Assembly: GCF_029813835.1 (NCBI RefSeq)
Contig: NZ_JARVKV010000029.1
Location: 1 to 64,000 of the forward strand
DNA: 64,000 bases
Reading direction: 5' to 3'
DNA from: Streptomyces sp. DH37
GTDB lineage: Bacteria > Actinomycetota > Actinomycetes > Streptomycetales > Streptomycetaceae
Positions 8,636-16,772 of the stretch are shown piece by piece (position 1 is the stretch's first letter; every line of letters begins with the position of its first letter). The translations under genes and the position numbers were made by a program. Under the pieces are notes generated by a model that made no database searches, was not told where the DNA came from, and was given only the letters and a program-made list of their open reading frames with translations.

Positions 8636-8871
8636 CCGACGAGCTGTGGGCCCGGCTGATGGCCGAGTCCATCCCCGACGGCACGTTCGGCGGTCCTCGG
8701 CCGGACGCGCCGCGCGCCCCGCGTCCGGTCTCCCCTCAGCAGGCCGCGCACAACCGCGCCGAGCTGGAGGCCGCTCTGGACGAGACGGACGCCAAGACCG
8801 CCCGCTCTACCCGGCGCCGGCACCTGCGCGCCGTACCCGCCACCGACCAGCCCGACCTGGGAGCCGCCTGA
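8632..8871 (+). CDS. Hypothetical small early protein
   Basis: Unknown 79-residue protein; the C-terminal half (AHNRAELEAALDETDAKT, then basic) is helical. GTG start in a GTGA overlap; its stop shares an A with the next ATG (TGATG). Confidence 0.65.
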   Translation: MTDELWARLMAESIPDGTFGGPRPDAPRAPRPVSPQQAAHNRAELEAALDETDAKTARSTRRRHLRAVPATDQPDLGAA

Positions 8872-9233
8872 TGTACCCGACCCCGACCCTCTTCGCCACC
8901 CCCGGACTGCGCGACTTCGCCCAGGCCGTCGACGCCGAGCGTCAGCGGCAGTTGGAGCGCTGGGGAGACCAGCGGCACCCCGACGGCACCGGCCAGCCCG
9001 GCGACTGGGAGACCGCGGACCTGGCCCGCCGGCACTGCCAGGCCATGTCCGCGGCCGGACTGGTCACCTGGCGGGACATCGTGTGGGAAGAGGCCGCCGA
9101 GGCGTTCGCCGAGACCGACCCCGAGCGGCTGGCCGCCGAGCTGATCCAGCTCGCCTCGCTGTGCCAGGCGTGGGTGGTGGCCCTGTCCGCCCGCGTCGGC
9201 CGTGACCTGACCGCGCCCGGGAGGCCGTCATGA
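8871..9233 (+). CDS. MazG-like nucleotide pyrophosphohydrolase
   Basis: Probable all-alpha NTP pyrophosphohydrolase of 120 residues, hydrolysing (d)NTPs or related alarmones. The N-terminal AVDAERQRQLERWGDQRHPD motif and WEEAAEAFA (E73, E74, E77) followed by AAELIQLASLCQAWV match the metal-binding ExxE helices of phage MazG-like proteins. The length fits a single-domain form. It sits among recombination and regulation genes, where it could remodel the host nucleotide pool. Substrate specificity cannot be read. Confidence 0.75.
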   Translation: MYPTPTLFATPGLRDFAQAVDAERQRQLERWGDQRHPDGTGQPGDWETADLARRHCQAMSAAGLVTWRDIVWEEAAEAFAETDPERLAAELIQLASLCQAWVVALSARVGRDLTAPGRPS

Positions 9234-9685
9234 GCGCCCCCCTCCCCCGCATGCTGATGGCCTCCATGGTCGAGACCGCGCGACAGCACCAGATGCGGGT
9301 CAGTCCTCCGGAGCTTCATCTGCTGGCCCGGGCGGCCGCCCAGGTGGTGATGACCGAGACCGCGCAGAGGCCACCCGCGCCCCCTGTCGTGTCCGAGGCG
9401 GGTAAGTCGGCGCCCGTCCAGGGCATGGTGACGGCTCGGCAGATGGCGGTCCTGCGGCTGGTCGCCAACGGCTACGAGAACGAGCAGATCGCCCACCTGC
9501 TGGGCATCTCGCTCCACTCAGCCCGGTCCAGTGTGAGCAGGGCCTACCGCAGGCTCGGCGCGACGAGCCGCGCACATGCCGTGGCGATCGCCATGGCGCG
9601 CGGCCTGATCGACCCCGCCGACATCGACCTGCCGCCCCTGGGCCACAAGCCGGGCCGTCGGCCTGCCGCGAAGGCGGTGGCGTGA
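9230..9685 (+). CDS. LuxR-type HTH transcriptional regulator
   Basis: DNA-binding protein of 151 residues with a C-terminal LuxR/FixJ-type HTH (about 68-122: TARQMAVLRLVANGYENEQI, then GISLHSARSSVSRAYRRLGA). The N-terminal half is not a recognisable receiver or ligand-binding domain. It lies directly upstream of the twin-site promoter element at 9963-10042 and is one candidate for its regulator. ATG 9230 overlaps the preceding stop. Confidence 0.85.
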   Translation: MSAPLPRMLMASMVETARQHQMRVSPPELHLLARAAAQVVMTETAQRPPAPPVVSEAGKSAPVQGMVTARQMAVLRLVANGYENEQIAHLLGISLHSARSSVSRAYRRLGATSRAHAVAIAMARGLIDPADIDLPPLGHKPGRRPAAKAVA

Positions 9686-9957
9686 TGCCCAGAGGCAAGG
9701 CCACGACGGCTCAGCAGCAGTGGAACCGTGGCCTGGTCGGCCAGGCCCCGCCGCCGCGCCTGGTGGAGCGGCCCGGGTCCTGCACCGCCCCGGCGTGCGG
9801 CACGGCCGCCGACGGGCGGCCGCCGGCCGGGACGGTGCGGGTGGAGGTGGCCGGCTCCCGGGAGCCCGCCCGCTGGTACTGCCCGGGCTTCTGCGCCGCG
9901 TACGGCCAGGCGCTCGCCGAGCTGCGGCCGGTGGAGGACGGGCCCGCCTCCCCCTGA
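9685..9957 (+). CDS. Small protein with Cys pairs
   Basis: Unknown 90-residue basic protein with a CTAPAC and CPGFC arrangement suggesting a treble-clef or zinc-ribbon fold. ATG 9685 shares an A with the preceding stop; GTG 9682 is the alternative. Last gene before the internal promoter element. Confidence 0.65.
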   Translation: MPRGKATTAQQQWNRGLVGQAPPPRLVERPGSCTAPACGTAADGRPPAGTVRVEVAGSREPARWYCPGFCAAYGQALAELRPVEDGPASP

Positions 9958-9962
9958 CTCGG

Positions 9963-10042
9963 AAACTTCAACCGCAAAAGGCTTGCCATGTTGCAGGCCG
10001 CTTGAGACGATAAACGTACACCGCATAACGCGGTCTAACTTT
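9963..10042 (+). promoter_or_regulatory. Twin-site promoter/operator element, copy A
   Basis: Two 23-bp sites face each other. The distal site (9963-9985) reads AAACTT-CA-ACCGC-N5-GCTTG. The proximal site (10020-10042, reverse strand) reads AAAGTT-AG-ACCGC-N5-GCGGT. TTGCCA (9983-9988) and GATAAA (10009-10014), 20 bp apart, could form a promoter with its start point in the proximal site. The same element, with identical 57-bp start-to-start spacing, lies at 37028-37107. The HAD gene GTG is 14 nt downstream. The repeat structure is seen directly; a regulatory role is inferred. Confidence 0.75.
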
Positions 10043-10056
10043 CTAGGGAGGGTGCC

Positions 10057-10578
10057 GTGACCAAGCCGCTGCTGCTGATCGACGTCGATGGCGTGCTGAA
10101 CCCGTTCGCGGTCACCAACCTCGCCGACGTCACCGACTACGAGATGCACTGGATGCGTCCCGACTGCTGGACCGAGCCCGGCGACCTGCTGGTGTGGCTC
10201 AACCCCGCCCACGGCCCGGCCCTGACCGCCCTGCCCTACGAGCTGGTCTGGGCCACCACCTGGCAGCACGACGCGAACGAGTGGATCGGCCCCCGCATCG
10301 GCCTGCCCACCCTGTCGGTCATCACCTGGACCGACATGGACGCCACCCGCAACGACGGCACCTACTGGAAAACCCACGAGATCGTCTCCTGGGCCGCCGG
10401 TCGCCCCTTCGCCTGGGTCGACGACCAGCTCGACGCCACCGACCGCGCCTACGTCGCCGCCCACCACGGCGGCCCCGCGCTGCTGTACGACGTCGACCCG
10501 TCCCTGGGCCTGCGCGAGGACGACTTCGCCACGCTGGCGGCCTGGGCCGCCTCCCTCACCGAGGGGGTGACCCGTTGA
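10057..10578 (+). CDS. HAD-superfamily phosphatase
   Basis: Probable phosphohydrolase of 173 residues. HAD motif I is DVDGVLNP (nucleophile D9, acid D11), motif II is ATTW (T67/T68), K105 fits motif III, and WVDDQ (D122, D123) is motif IV. The compact, cap-less layout resembles the HAD domains described in RNA-repair (Swiss Army Knife) contexts, though substrate is unknown. First gene after the twin-site element, with GGGAGG 5 nt before its GTG, so it starts a separately regulated sub-operon. Confidence 0.85.
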   Translation: MTKPLLLIDVDGVLNPFAVTNLADVTDYEMHWMRPDCWTEPGDLLVWLNPAHGPALTALPYELVWATTWQHDANEWIGPRIGLPTLSVITWTDMDATRNDGTYWKTHEIVSWAAGRPFAWVDDQLDATDRAYVAAHHGGPALLYDVDPSLGLREDDFATLAAWAASLTEGVTR

Positions 10579-10766
10579 TCACCACCTACCGGGTCATCTC
10601 CTGCGAGGGACGCCCCAGCGGCCAGGTCTGCGGCGCCCACCTCCGCGACGAGGTGGGCGACGAGTCGGAGGCCGAGCTGCGCGCCCGCGCCCAGGCCGAG
10701 GGCTGGCACCACACCGACGACGGCCGCGACATCTGCGGCCCGTGCTGGAAGGAGGGCGCGCGGTGA
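10575..10766 (+). CDS. Small zinc-ribbon protein (TTG start)
   Basis: Unknown 63-residue protein with cysteines near the N-terminus (SCEG, VCGAH) and CGPCW at the C-terminus, probably a zinc ribbon. The start is a TTG in a TTGA overlap with the HAD gene; no ATG or GTG is available in frame. Coupled to the HAD gene. Confidence 0.65.
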   Translation: MITTYRVISCEGRPSGQVCGAHLRDEVGDESEAELRARAQAEGWHHTDDGRDICGPCWKEGAR

Positions 10767-11029
10767 AGCGCTCCGCCACCGGGGGCATCCCCTCCGCTCG
10801 ACGACGGCCCAACCTCAGCGACGGCCGCGACACCCCCGTGATCGCCAACAGCATCCGCGAGCAGCGCCGCGCGGCCCTCACCGTCGCCGACCGGATCGCC
10901 GCCGAGCACCCCCACCCCCTCGACGACACCGACCCGGCCGCCGCCGGACGCGCCCTCGCCTCCCAGGCCGACATCGCGTGCGAGCTGCGCGGCCTGCTGG
11001 ACTGCATCGGCCTGGGAGGCACGCGGTGA
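10763..11029 (+). CDS. Hypothetical early protein
   Basis: Unknown 88-residue basic, helical protein. GTG 10763 overlaps the preceding stop by 4 nt, and its own stop overlaps the next GTG. Confidence 0.65.
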   Translation: MKRSATGGIPSARRRPNLSDGRDTPVIANSIREQRRAALTVADRIAAEHPHPLDDTDPAAAGRALASQADIACELRGLLDCIGLGGTR

Positions 11030-11460
11030 GCCCCGACGACCTCGACAAGCTGCTGGCCGAGTCCCGCGACGAGCCCGCCTTCTCCAACTCCGACGAGGGC
11101 TACGGCTGGATGGATGCGAACTGCGCCACGTGCGTCCACGACAAGTCGGCCCGGCGCGGTGACGACGGGAAGGGCTGCCCTCTCGTCCTCATCTCGCTGA
11201 TGGGCCGCCGCCCCGCGCAGTGGCTCGACGGCGACCGCAACGAGCAGGGCCTGTACTCCCGCGCGGGCCAGTACCGCTGCACCGAGTACCGGCACGAGGG
11301 CGACAAGGACCCCGAGCCCCGCCCCCTCCCGGTCCCGCCCGGCCAGGGGGAGCTGATCCCCCGCGAGCCGTACGAGGGCCACCGCATGCTCACCCCCCTG
11401 CCCGGCACCACCCCGGCCGCGCCCGCCCGGCCTCCGGCCACGACACCAGCGAAGGACTGA
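11026..11460 (+). CDS. Hypothetical Cys-containing protein
   Basis: Unknown 144-residue protein. NCATCVHDK, a single Cys in GKGCPL and another in YRCTEY could bind one metal ion. The C-terminal third is Pro-rich and probably disordered. Confidence 0.68.
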   Translation: MSPDDLDKLLAESRDEPAFSNSDEGYGWMDANCATCVHDKSARRGDDGKGCPLVLISLMGRRPAQWLDGDRNEQGLYSRAGQYRCTEYRHEGDKDPEPRPLPVPPGQGELIPREPYEGHRMLTPLPGTTPAAPARPPATTPAKD

Positions 11461-11462
11461 CC

Positions 11463-12014
11463 ATGCCCAATCCCACGACCGGCTGGCTCGCCCAGGCCGA
11501 GGACGAGTACGAGCACAACCGGCAGGCGACCGCCGGCGCCCGGGCCAGCCACCTGGTCAGGCAGGTCACGGCGATCACCAACGTCCTGACCCGGCTCGGT
11601 ATCACCCCCGAGCAGCCCGCCGGGGTGCGCGACGGTGCCCTGATCCCGGCGGTGCTGCTCTCCCCGGACCCCGAGCAGCAGACCCACGGCGTCAGCGCCA
11701 CCTACCTCGAGAACCCCTTCGGTGACGGCGGTGACGTCTTCCTCGTCGTCACCGACTACGAGGACCCCGGCGTCGAGCGCCGCTGGGGTGTCCTGCGCAC
11801 CCTCGCCGATGTCGCCCAGGCCCGCCGCGAGCTGCCCGCCGCGCCGAAGCCGCCCGCCCCGAACTTCAGCTTCCTGGCCGAGCGGTGCGCCGGCAGCCTG
11901 CGCGTGGACCACACCGGCCCGGACGCCGCCGCCATCGCCGAGGCCGTCAACGGCGTCACCTACGCGCTGCTGCACCTGGCCAGGGTCACCGGACGCCCCT
12001 TCGGTGGTGCGTGA
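11463..12014 (+). CDS. Hypothetical early protein
   Basis: Unknown 183-residue soluble alpha/beta protein (DVFLVVTDYEDPGVERRWGV in the middle). Its stop shares an A with the next start. No family recognised. Confidence 0.7.
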   Translation: MPNPTTGWLAQAEDEYEHNRQATAGARASHLVRQVTAITNVLTRLGITPEQPAGVRDGALIPAVLLSPDPEQQTHGVSATYLENPFGDGGDVFLVVTDYEDPGVERRWGVLRTLADVAQARRELPAAPKPPAPNFSFLAERCAGSLRVDHTGPDAAAIAEAVNGVTYALLHLARVTGRPFGGA

Positions 12015-12316
12015 TGGCGAACCAGAACGACCACGAGGCGAGCGGTCTGACGGTGTACCGGGCCGAGCACTACGGCCGCGGCATCGTCCTGTGCACCTAC
12101 ACCACGCCGGAGCCCGCCCGCGAGCACTGCGAGACCGAGCTGCGGCGCGAGCACACCGACGGCGACCGGCTGTCCCTGGACTGGGTGCCCGACAACGAGG
12201 ACGACCCGGCCGTCTGGGAGCTGTACGCCCAGCGCGGCGAGGACGAGTTCGTGACCGGCTACTGCGTCACCGTCGTCGACGTCCACGACACCTACGACCC
12301 CAACGAGGAGTCGTGA
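12014..12316 (+). CDS. Hypothetical protein, paralogue of the 4163 gene
   Basis: Unknown 100-residue acidic protein equal to the C-terminal module of the 4163 product: TVYRAEHY, PAREHC, LDWVPDNEDD, then TGYCVTVVDV. The single-domain form suggests a stand-alone, probably ligand- or protein-binding fold. Confidence 0.7.
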   Translation: MANQNDHEASGLTVYRAEHYGRGIVLCTYTTPEPAREHCETELRREHTDGDRLSLDWVPDNEDDPAVWELYAQRGEDEFVTGYCVTVVDVHDTYDPNEES

Positions 12317-12870
12317 TGTCCACCACCGTCTCCCTCGTCGGCCTGGGCGTCGCGGGCGCCTTCGGGACGCTGGCCGTCTTCGGCGGCTCCATCCAGGCGT
12401 GGCTGCACAAGCGGTCCGGCCACGCCGAGCCGGACCTGGACTTCAGCGACCTGGCCGAGGCCGCGCTGCCGGCGGACAAGGAGCCCGAGGAGGCCGAGCC
12501 GTTGCAGCAGGGACCGAAAGCGCCGGAGCAGCCGCCCGCCGCTGCCCGCCCGGGTGGCAGGACCGTCACGAAGCACGCCGCGCCGCACCCCCTGGCGGGC
12601 CAGGCGGTAGTCCTGCGGCCCGGCACGCGCCTGCCGCACCACACCGGCCAGAGCGCGATCGTCTTCCGCGTCGAGGACTGGGCCGACCGGACGCTCGGCG
12701 TCTCCTGGGCCATCGTCCAGGGCCACCCCGCCGTGACCGCGTACCTCGACCGCGCCGCCACCGCCCTCCTCCCGGACGACGGCCAGGTCCTCTACGGCCG
12801 CGACGCCTTCGGGACGCGGCACCTCGTCCACGCCACCGAGATCGACGAACAGGAGACGGGCCGTGGCTGA
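12316..12870 (+). CDS. Membrane-anchored hypothetical protein
   Basis: Unknown 184-residue protein. One N-terminal membrane segment (about 5-25), an acidic then Pro-rich linker, and a soluble C-terminal domain (about 95-180). The membrane anchor and linker suggest a cytoplasmic domain tethered at the membrane. Confidence 0.68.
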   Translation: MSTTVSLVGLGVAGAFGTLAVFGGSIQAWLHKRSGHAEPDLDFSDLAEAALPADKEPEEAEPLQQGPKAPEQPPAAARPGGRTVTKHAAPHPLAGQAVVLRPGTRLPHHTGQSAIVFRVEDWADRTLGVSWAIVQGHPAVTAYLDRAATALLPDDGQVLYGRDAFGTRHLVHATEIDEQETGRG

Positions 12871-13765
12871 GCACCCGCCGACCACCAGCGAGCACACCCC
12901 TCAGGAGTGCGGGCCGGACTGCGCCGAGCAACACACCTACGCCGGCGACTGCGCCCAGGAGCCGACTGCCGTCCGCGAGCTGCTGGCGCACGTCGGCGTC
13001 GACCTGGCGGGCAAGACCGTCCGCATCGAGCACCAGGCGGCCGAGGACGAGCAGTCCGCGCCCACCGACTGGAAGGCCGTCGCCCGGCAGCTCGAGGAAG
13101 AGCTGAAGGCCGAGGCTGAGCGCCGCCGGCGTACCGAGAAGGAGCGGGACGGCGCCTACCGGGAGCGTGCGCACCTGCTGGCGTGGCTGGCCGCGCTGCA
13201 CCCGGCGAGCGCGGTCATCGCCCCCGCGGAGGACGTCGACGATCCCCGCTGGCAGCTGCTGTACCTGACCGTCGGCGGCTGGCAGATGACCTGGCACATC
13301 GCCCCTGACGACGCCCACCTGTTCGAGGACGTCGAGCACGTGGCGGCCGACGACCCCCGCGCCCAGTGGGACGGCCACACCACGGACCAGAAGTACGCGC
13401 GGCTGCGCGCCCACACCAACGCCCTGCACATGGCCGGCCAGGTCGGCGAGGACACCCCCGCCGCGGACCTGCTCCCCGAGGGCATGCGGCCGCTGGAGGA
13501 GCTGGTCGGCTCCGGCCTGCTGTGGCTGATCAACCGCGTCGTCTTCCACCCGCGCGGCGTCGCCCTCGGCCTCAACATCACCCCCGGCGGCCGCGTCACC
13601 GGCTGGCACCTGCTGCCCTCCCCGGGCGAGCCCTGGCGCTTCACCGAGCCCGCCGACAACGACGGCTTCCTCCGCGCGGAGGCCACCCTCCACGCGGCCC
13701 TCAACATCCCCCTCCCGCCCGCGCACGACACCCACGAAGGAGGACCTGATGACCACCACTCGTAG
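12863..13765 (+). CDS. Hypothetical coiled-coil protein
   Basis: Unknown 300-residue protein. Cys-rich N-terminus (CGPDCAEQ, then GDC), a charged coiled coil at about 70-110 (EEELKAEAERRRRTEKERDG), then a folded C-terminal domain with WQLLYLTVGGWQMTWHIAPDD. Similar architecture is familiar in Streptomyces phages but has no known function. GTG 12863 has AGGAGA 6 nt upstream, and the frame overlaps whiB by 17 nt. Confidence 0.72.
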   Translation: MAEHPPTTSEHTPQECGPDCAEQHTYAGDCAQEPTAVRELLAHVGVDLAGKTVRIEHQAAEDEQSAPTDWKAVARQLEEELKAEAERRRRTEKERDGAYRERAHLLAWLAALHPASAVIAPAEDVDDPRWQLLYLTVGGWQMTWHIAPDDAHLFEDVEHVAADDPRAQWDGHTTDQKYARLRAHTNALHMAGQVGEDTPAADLLPEGMRPLEELVGSGLLWLINRVVFHPRGVALGLNITPGGRVTGWHLLPSPGEPWRFTEPADNDGFLRAEATLHAALNIPLPPAHDTHEGGPDDHHS

Positions 13766-14069
13766 AGGCCCGGCGTTCCGCCGCCACTCGGCCCCCACCG
13801 CCCTCGAGCACGGCGACACCTGGCGCGACAGCGCGGTGTGCCGGGACGAGGACCCGGAGCTGTTCTTCCCGATCGGCACCACCGGCCCGGCCCTGCTCCA
13901 GATCGAGGAGGCCAAGGCCGTCTGCCGCCGCTGCCCCGTCATGGAGCAGTGCCTTCGGTGGGCGCTGGAGACGAACGAGCCGAACGGCGTGTGGGGCGGC
14001 CTGTCCGAGGACGAGCGCCGCCGGATGAAGCGCCGCGCCGCGCGGACCAGGAAGGCGGTGCCGGCATGA
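13749..14069 (+). CDS. WhiB-family iron-sulfur transcription factor
   Basis: Phage-encoded Wbl protein of 106 residues, an actinobacteria-specific family that binds a [4Fe-4S] cluster and usually acts on the primary sigma factor. Four cysteines are in place: C31, C59, C62 (CRRC) and C68. The GVWGG turn (80-84) is followed by a basic tail (RRRMKRRAARTRK). Phage Wbl proteins can interfere with host WhiB and promote exclusion or host reprogramming. Here it sits inside the early operon and overlaps both neighbours. Confidence 0.93.
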   Translation: MTTTRRGPAFRRHSAPTALEHGDTWRDSAVCRDEDPELFFPIGTTGPALLQIEEAKAVCRRCPVMEQCLRWALETNEPNGVWGGLSEDERRRMKRRAARTRKAVPA

Positions 14070-14539
14070 GCGTCCTGGAACACCTGCGCCCCCACGGCGC
14101 CCACCGCTTCCTGGCCAGCCGCGCGCAGCTTCGCGCGGAGAACGAACGGCTGGTCTGCGATCTGACCTCCTCCCTGCGCCGTGAGGCTGCACTCGCCACC
14201 GACCTGGAACAGACCCGCCAGGAGTGCGAGGAGACCAAGGCCGCGCTCGGCCAGGCCCGGGAGCGGATCGCTGACCTCCAGCAGCAGGCCGCCGACGCCG
14301 CGAACGCGCACAGCATCACCGTGCCCGCCCCGTGCGACCTGCGCGTGCCGAGCCAGCAGGCCCCCGCCCCGCCGCCCAGCCCGGCCGGGACGACCGAGCG
14401 GTTCGAGCCGCCGGCCTACGTCGTGACGCTTCAGCACTCGCCGCAGGCCGCCGTGCCCGACCACATCCCCTCGTGGGCGGAGACCGTGGAGCTGCCCGTC
14501 GTCCAGCCGGACGGAAGGGAGGGCCGGTCATGCGGCTGA
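14066..14539 (+). CDS. Coiled-coil hypothetical protein
   Basis: Unknown 157-residue protein with a long coiled coil (about 18-75) and a Pro-rich C-terminal half. ATGA overlap with whiB suggests coordinated synthesis. Confidence 0.68.
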   Translation: MSVLEHLRPHGAHRFLASRAQLRAENERLVCDLTSSLRREAALATDLEQTRQECEETKAALGQARERIADLQQQAADAANAHSITVPAPCDLRVPSQQAPAPPPSPAGTTERFEPPAYVVTLQHSPQAAVPDHIPSWAETVELPVVQPDGREGRSCG

Positions 14540-14754
14540 AGCTGGCCATCACCCCGCTCCACGCCGACGGCACCGAGTGCACCCACCGGCTCCGCCCGTC
14601 CGGCAAGCCCGTCGACCCGGCCTCCGGCTGCACCGGCCGCGACGCCTACCGGGCGTCGTGCTCGGGCTGCACCTGGAGCGAGGAACACGGCCTGCGGGTC
14701 CTGGCCGAAGACGCACGCACCCGTCACCGCCTCCAGGTCCACCCCCCGGCCTGA
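14530..14754 (+). CDS. Small zinc-ribbon protein
   Basis: Unknown 74-residue protein with CTH, CTG and CSGCTW elements that could form a zinc site. It overlaps the preceding gene by 10 nt and precedes a hairpin. Confidence 0.65.
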   Translation: MRLKLAITPLHADGTECTHRLRPSGKPVDPASGCTGRDAYRASCSGCTWSEEHGLRVLAEDARTRHRLQVHPPA

Positions 14755-14764
14755 CCTCAGGACT

Positions 14765-14806
14765 GTCCCGCGCCCCGTGGATGACACCGGCCACCGGGCG
14801 CGGGAC
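14765..14806 (+). terminator. Intergenic hairpin before HU gene
   Basis: Eleven-bp perfect stem GTCCCGCGCCC / GGGCGCGGGAC (14765-14775 with 14796-14806), continued by 4 bp after one mismatch, with a 10-nt loop. No U-tract follows. It may be an intrinsic terminator of the actinomycete type or an attenuating structure. Confidence 0.5.
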
Positions 14807-14840
14807 GCAAGCACCGCCACCACGAGAGATGAGAGAGCAG

Positions 14841-15224
14841 ATGAGCACCACTACAGCGGCAGGCTCCCCCAAGAGGCCTCGCCGCCTGGGCAGGGAGGAC
14901 CTGGCCGCGGCCATCGCCGCAGAGCTGGGCGTCCACCCGGATGACGCCAACCGCGCCGTGACGGCACTGCTGAACACGATCGCCCGCGCCCTCTTCCGGG
15001 GCGACGAGGTGGTCGTCTCCAACTTCGGCTCCTTCAAGCGGGTGCGGCGGGCTCGCCGCACCGCCCGCAACCCGCAGACCGACGAACGCGTGATCGTCCC
15101 CGCCGCCTGGGGTGTCCGCTTCCGCGCCACCGGCACCCTCGCCGAGCTGGTCAAGACCGGCCGGAAGCACAAGACCGCCACCATCACCAAGCGGCCCAAG
15201 ACCCCCCGCGCGACCGGCAGCTGA
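14841..15224 (+). CDS. HU-family nucleoid protein
   Basis: DNA-bending protein of 127 residues. The HU core (about 17-105) shows NFGSF at 61-65 and the arm motif RNPQT at 76-80, with a basic C-terminal extension (KTGRKHKTATITKRPKTPR) recalling the tails of actinobacterial HupB. A phage copy next to the replication gene suggests a role in origin architecture or packaging-site bending. Confidence 0.9.
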   Translation: MSTTTAAGSPKRPRRLGREDLAAAIAAELGVHPDDANRAVTALLNTIARALFRGDEVVVSNFGSFKRVRRARRTARNPQTDERVIVPAAWGVRFRATGTLAELVKTGRKHKTATITKRPKTPRATGS

Positions 15225-15233
15225 CCCACCGCC

Positions 15234-16592
15234 GTGACCTTCCTGCCCGCCGCCGCTGAGCCCGGCCACCACCCCGGTGGCCGGGCCGGTGGCGTGCGCC
15301 CGGCCACCGGCCGGCCGCGCCGCCGCGGGCAGCGGGTCCGATACCCCATGCGGCTGGTGCTCGGCAGCAGCTACGCGGACGCCGACATCACCGTCTACGG
15401 GAAGGTCAACGCCCTCGCCCAGCGGGCCGAGCAGTGCACCGCCGGCGTGGAGGAGATCGCCGCCTTCACCGGCCTGTCCGTCTCCTCCGTGGAGCGTGCT
15501 CTACGGCGCCTGGGCAGGCCCGGCCCGGACGGAGTGGTCGAGGTCTACACCCGCCGCCGCACCCACAGCGTGTCCGGCACCGGGCAGACCGCCCTGCGCT
15601 GGTGCCGCGAGCTCGACGCCGAAGGGTACGTGTGGGCGCCGGTGGCGGCCGCCGACGCTCTCAAGCCCCGCCTGCACCGCCTGTACCTGGCCCTGCGGTA
15701 CGCCCAGGCGATCGGCCACCAGCCGACCCTGACCGAACTCGCCAAAGTCCTGCGGCACCACTCCGGTAAGCGCGCCGGCCAGCCGATCACCGACGAGGCC
15801 GTCAGCGACCTGCTCGACGAGCTGGAGGCCACCGGCTGGATCAGCCTCGAGCGGCGCGGCGGCTACCGCGGCCGCCACGCCGTCACCGTCCACGACCACC
15901 CCGTCCACCCCGCCGACACCCCCGACCCGACTCCCGGAGTTGATGACGGATCGGGTGCTGATCATGAAGACGGATCCCTCGCGTATAGGGAAGACCAAGA
16001 ACTGAACGACCTGAGAACCACGCACCACTCCTCCCCATCCGCCGTAGGCGAGGTACAGGAGGTAGCGCGCGAGGCGGCTGTGGATAACTCGGCCGCGCCG
16101 CCGCGCGACCCGGGCGCCTCTCGCGCGTCCCGCGCGGACCGCACCTACACCGGCCCCACCCTTCAGCTCTCCCCCCGCGTCTGGCACGTCCTGGAGCCCG
16201 TACGGCACCTCCTGCCCGGCATCCGAACCTGGGTGCTGCGCGAAGTCGCCCGCGCCGTCGGCCGCCAGCTGAGCACCGGCACCGACCCCGAGCGGCTCCG
16301 GCTCCGGCTCCAGGACCGCTACGCCGTCACCGATGTCCGCGACCCGGGCCGCTGGCTCCTGGGCGCCGCCCTCAAGCGGTGGGGCTGCGAGAACCCCGAC
16401 TGCGAGGCCGGACGGCTGTGGTCCACCAGCGAGGACTGCCGGGTGTGCGCCGCGGCCGCCGCCGAACGGGCCCGCGGCCGCCCCCCGCAGCCGCCTCCCG
16501 CGCCCGGCTGGCACGAATGCCACCGCTGCCGAGCCCCCGCCCGCGACCCGCTACCCGCCGGCCTGTGCCGTCCCTGCCGCACCGCCGCCTGA
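15234..16592 (+). CDS. Winged-helix replication initiator-like protein
   Basis: Likely phage replication protein of 452 residues. The N-terminal third has an HTH (EEIAAFTGLSVSSVERALRRLG), then a second wHTH-like region (LTELAKVLRHHSGKRAGQPITDEAVSDLLDELEATGW). A disordered acidic linker spans about 225-300. The C-terminal part is helical with two CxxC-type pairs (CENPDC, CRVC, CHRC, CRPC). This architecture is typical of plasmid/phage initiators in actinomycetes. No ribosome site precedes GTG 15234; ATG 15348 is an alternative start. Confidence 0.7.
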   Translation: MTFLPAAAEPGHHPGGRAGGVRPATGRPRRRGQRVRYPMRLVLGSSYADADITVYGKVNALAQRAEQCTAGVEEIAAFTGLSVSSVERALRRLGRPGPDGVVEVYTRRRTHSVSGTGQTALRWCRELDAEGYVWAPVAAADALKPRLHRLYLALRYAQAIGHQPTLTELAKVLRHHSGKRAGQPITDEAVSDLLDELEATGWISLERRGGYRGRHAVTVHDHPVHPADTPDPTPGVDDGSGADHEDGSLAYREDQELNDLRTTHHSSPSAVGEVQEVAREAAVDNSAAPPRDPGASRASRADRTYTGPTLQLSPRVWHVLEPVRHLLPGIRTWVLREVARAVGRQLSTGTDPERLRLRLQDRYAVTDVRDPGRWLLGAALKRWGCENPDCEAGRLWSTSEDCRVCAAAAAERARGRPPQPPPAPGWHECHRCRAPARDPLPAGLCRPCRTAA

Positions 16593-16616
16593 CCCGTCCG
16601 AAGGAGTCACCCGCTC

Positions 16617-16769
16617 GTGATCTGCGACCGCTGCGCCTACGCCGCCGACCGCGGCCTGCCGCCCATCGCTCACTGCGGCAGCCAGCCAGGCCCCGGCGCC
16701 CAGTGCTGCTGCCAGCACCGCCCGCCCCGCCAGGACAAGCCCAAGACCGCGCCCAAGAAGGAGTCCTGA
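16617..16769 (+). CDS. Cys-rich mini protein
   Basis: Fifty-residue protein. GTG 16617 follows AAGGAG at 16601-16606. Cysteines occur in CDRC, HCGS and CCCQH, with a Lys/Pro-rich tail, so a tiny zinc-binding protein is likely. The strong ribosome site and correct spacing support it as real. Confidence 0.6.
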   Translation: MICDRCAYAADRGLPPIAHCGSQPGPGAQCCCQHRPPRQDKPKTAPKKES

Positions 16770-16772
16770 CCC

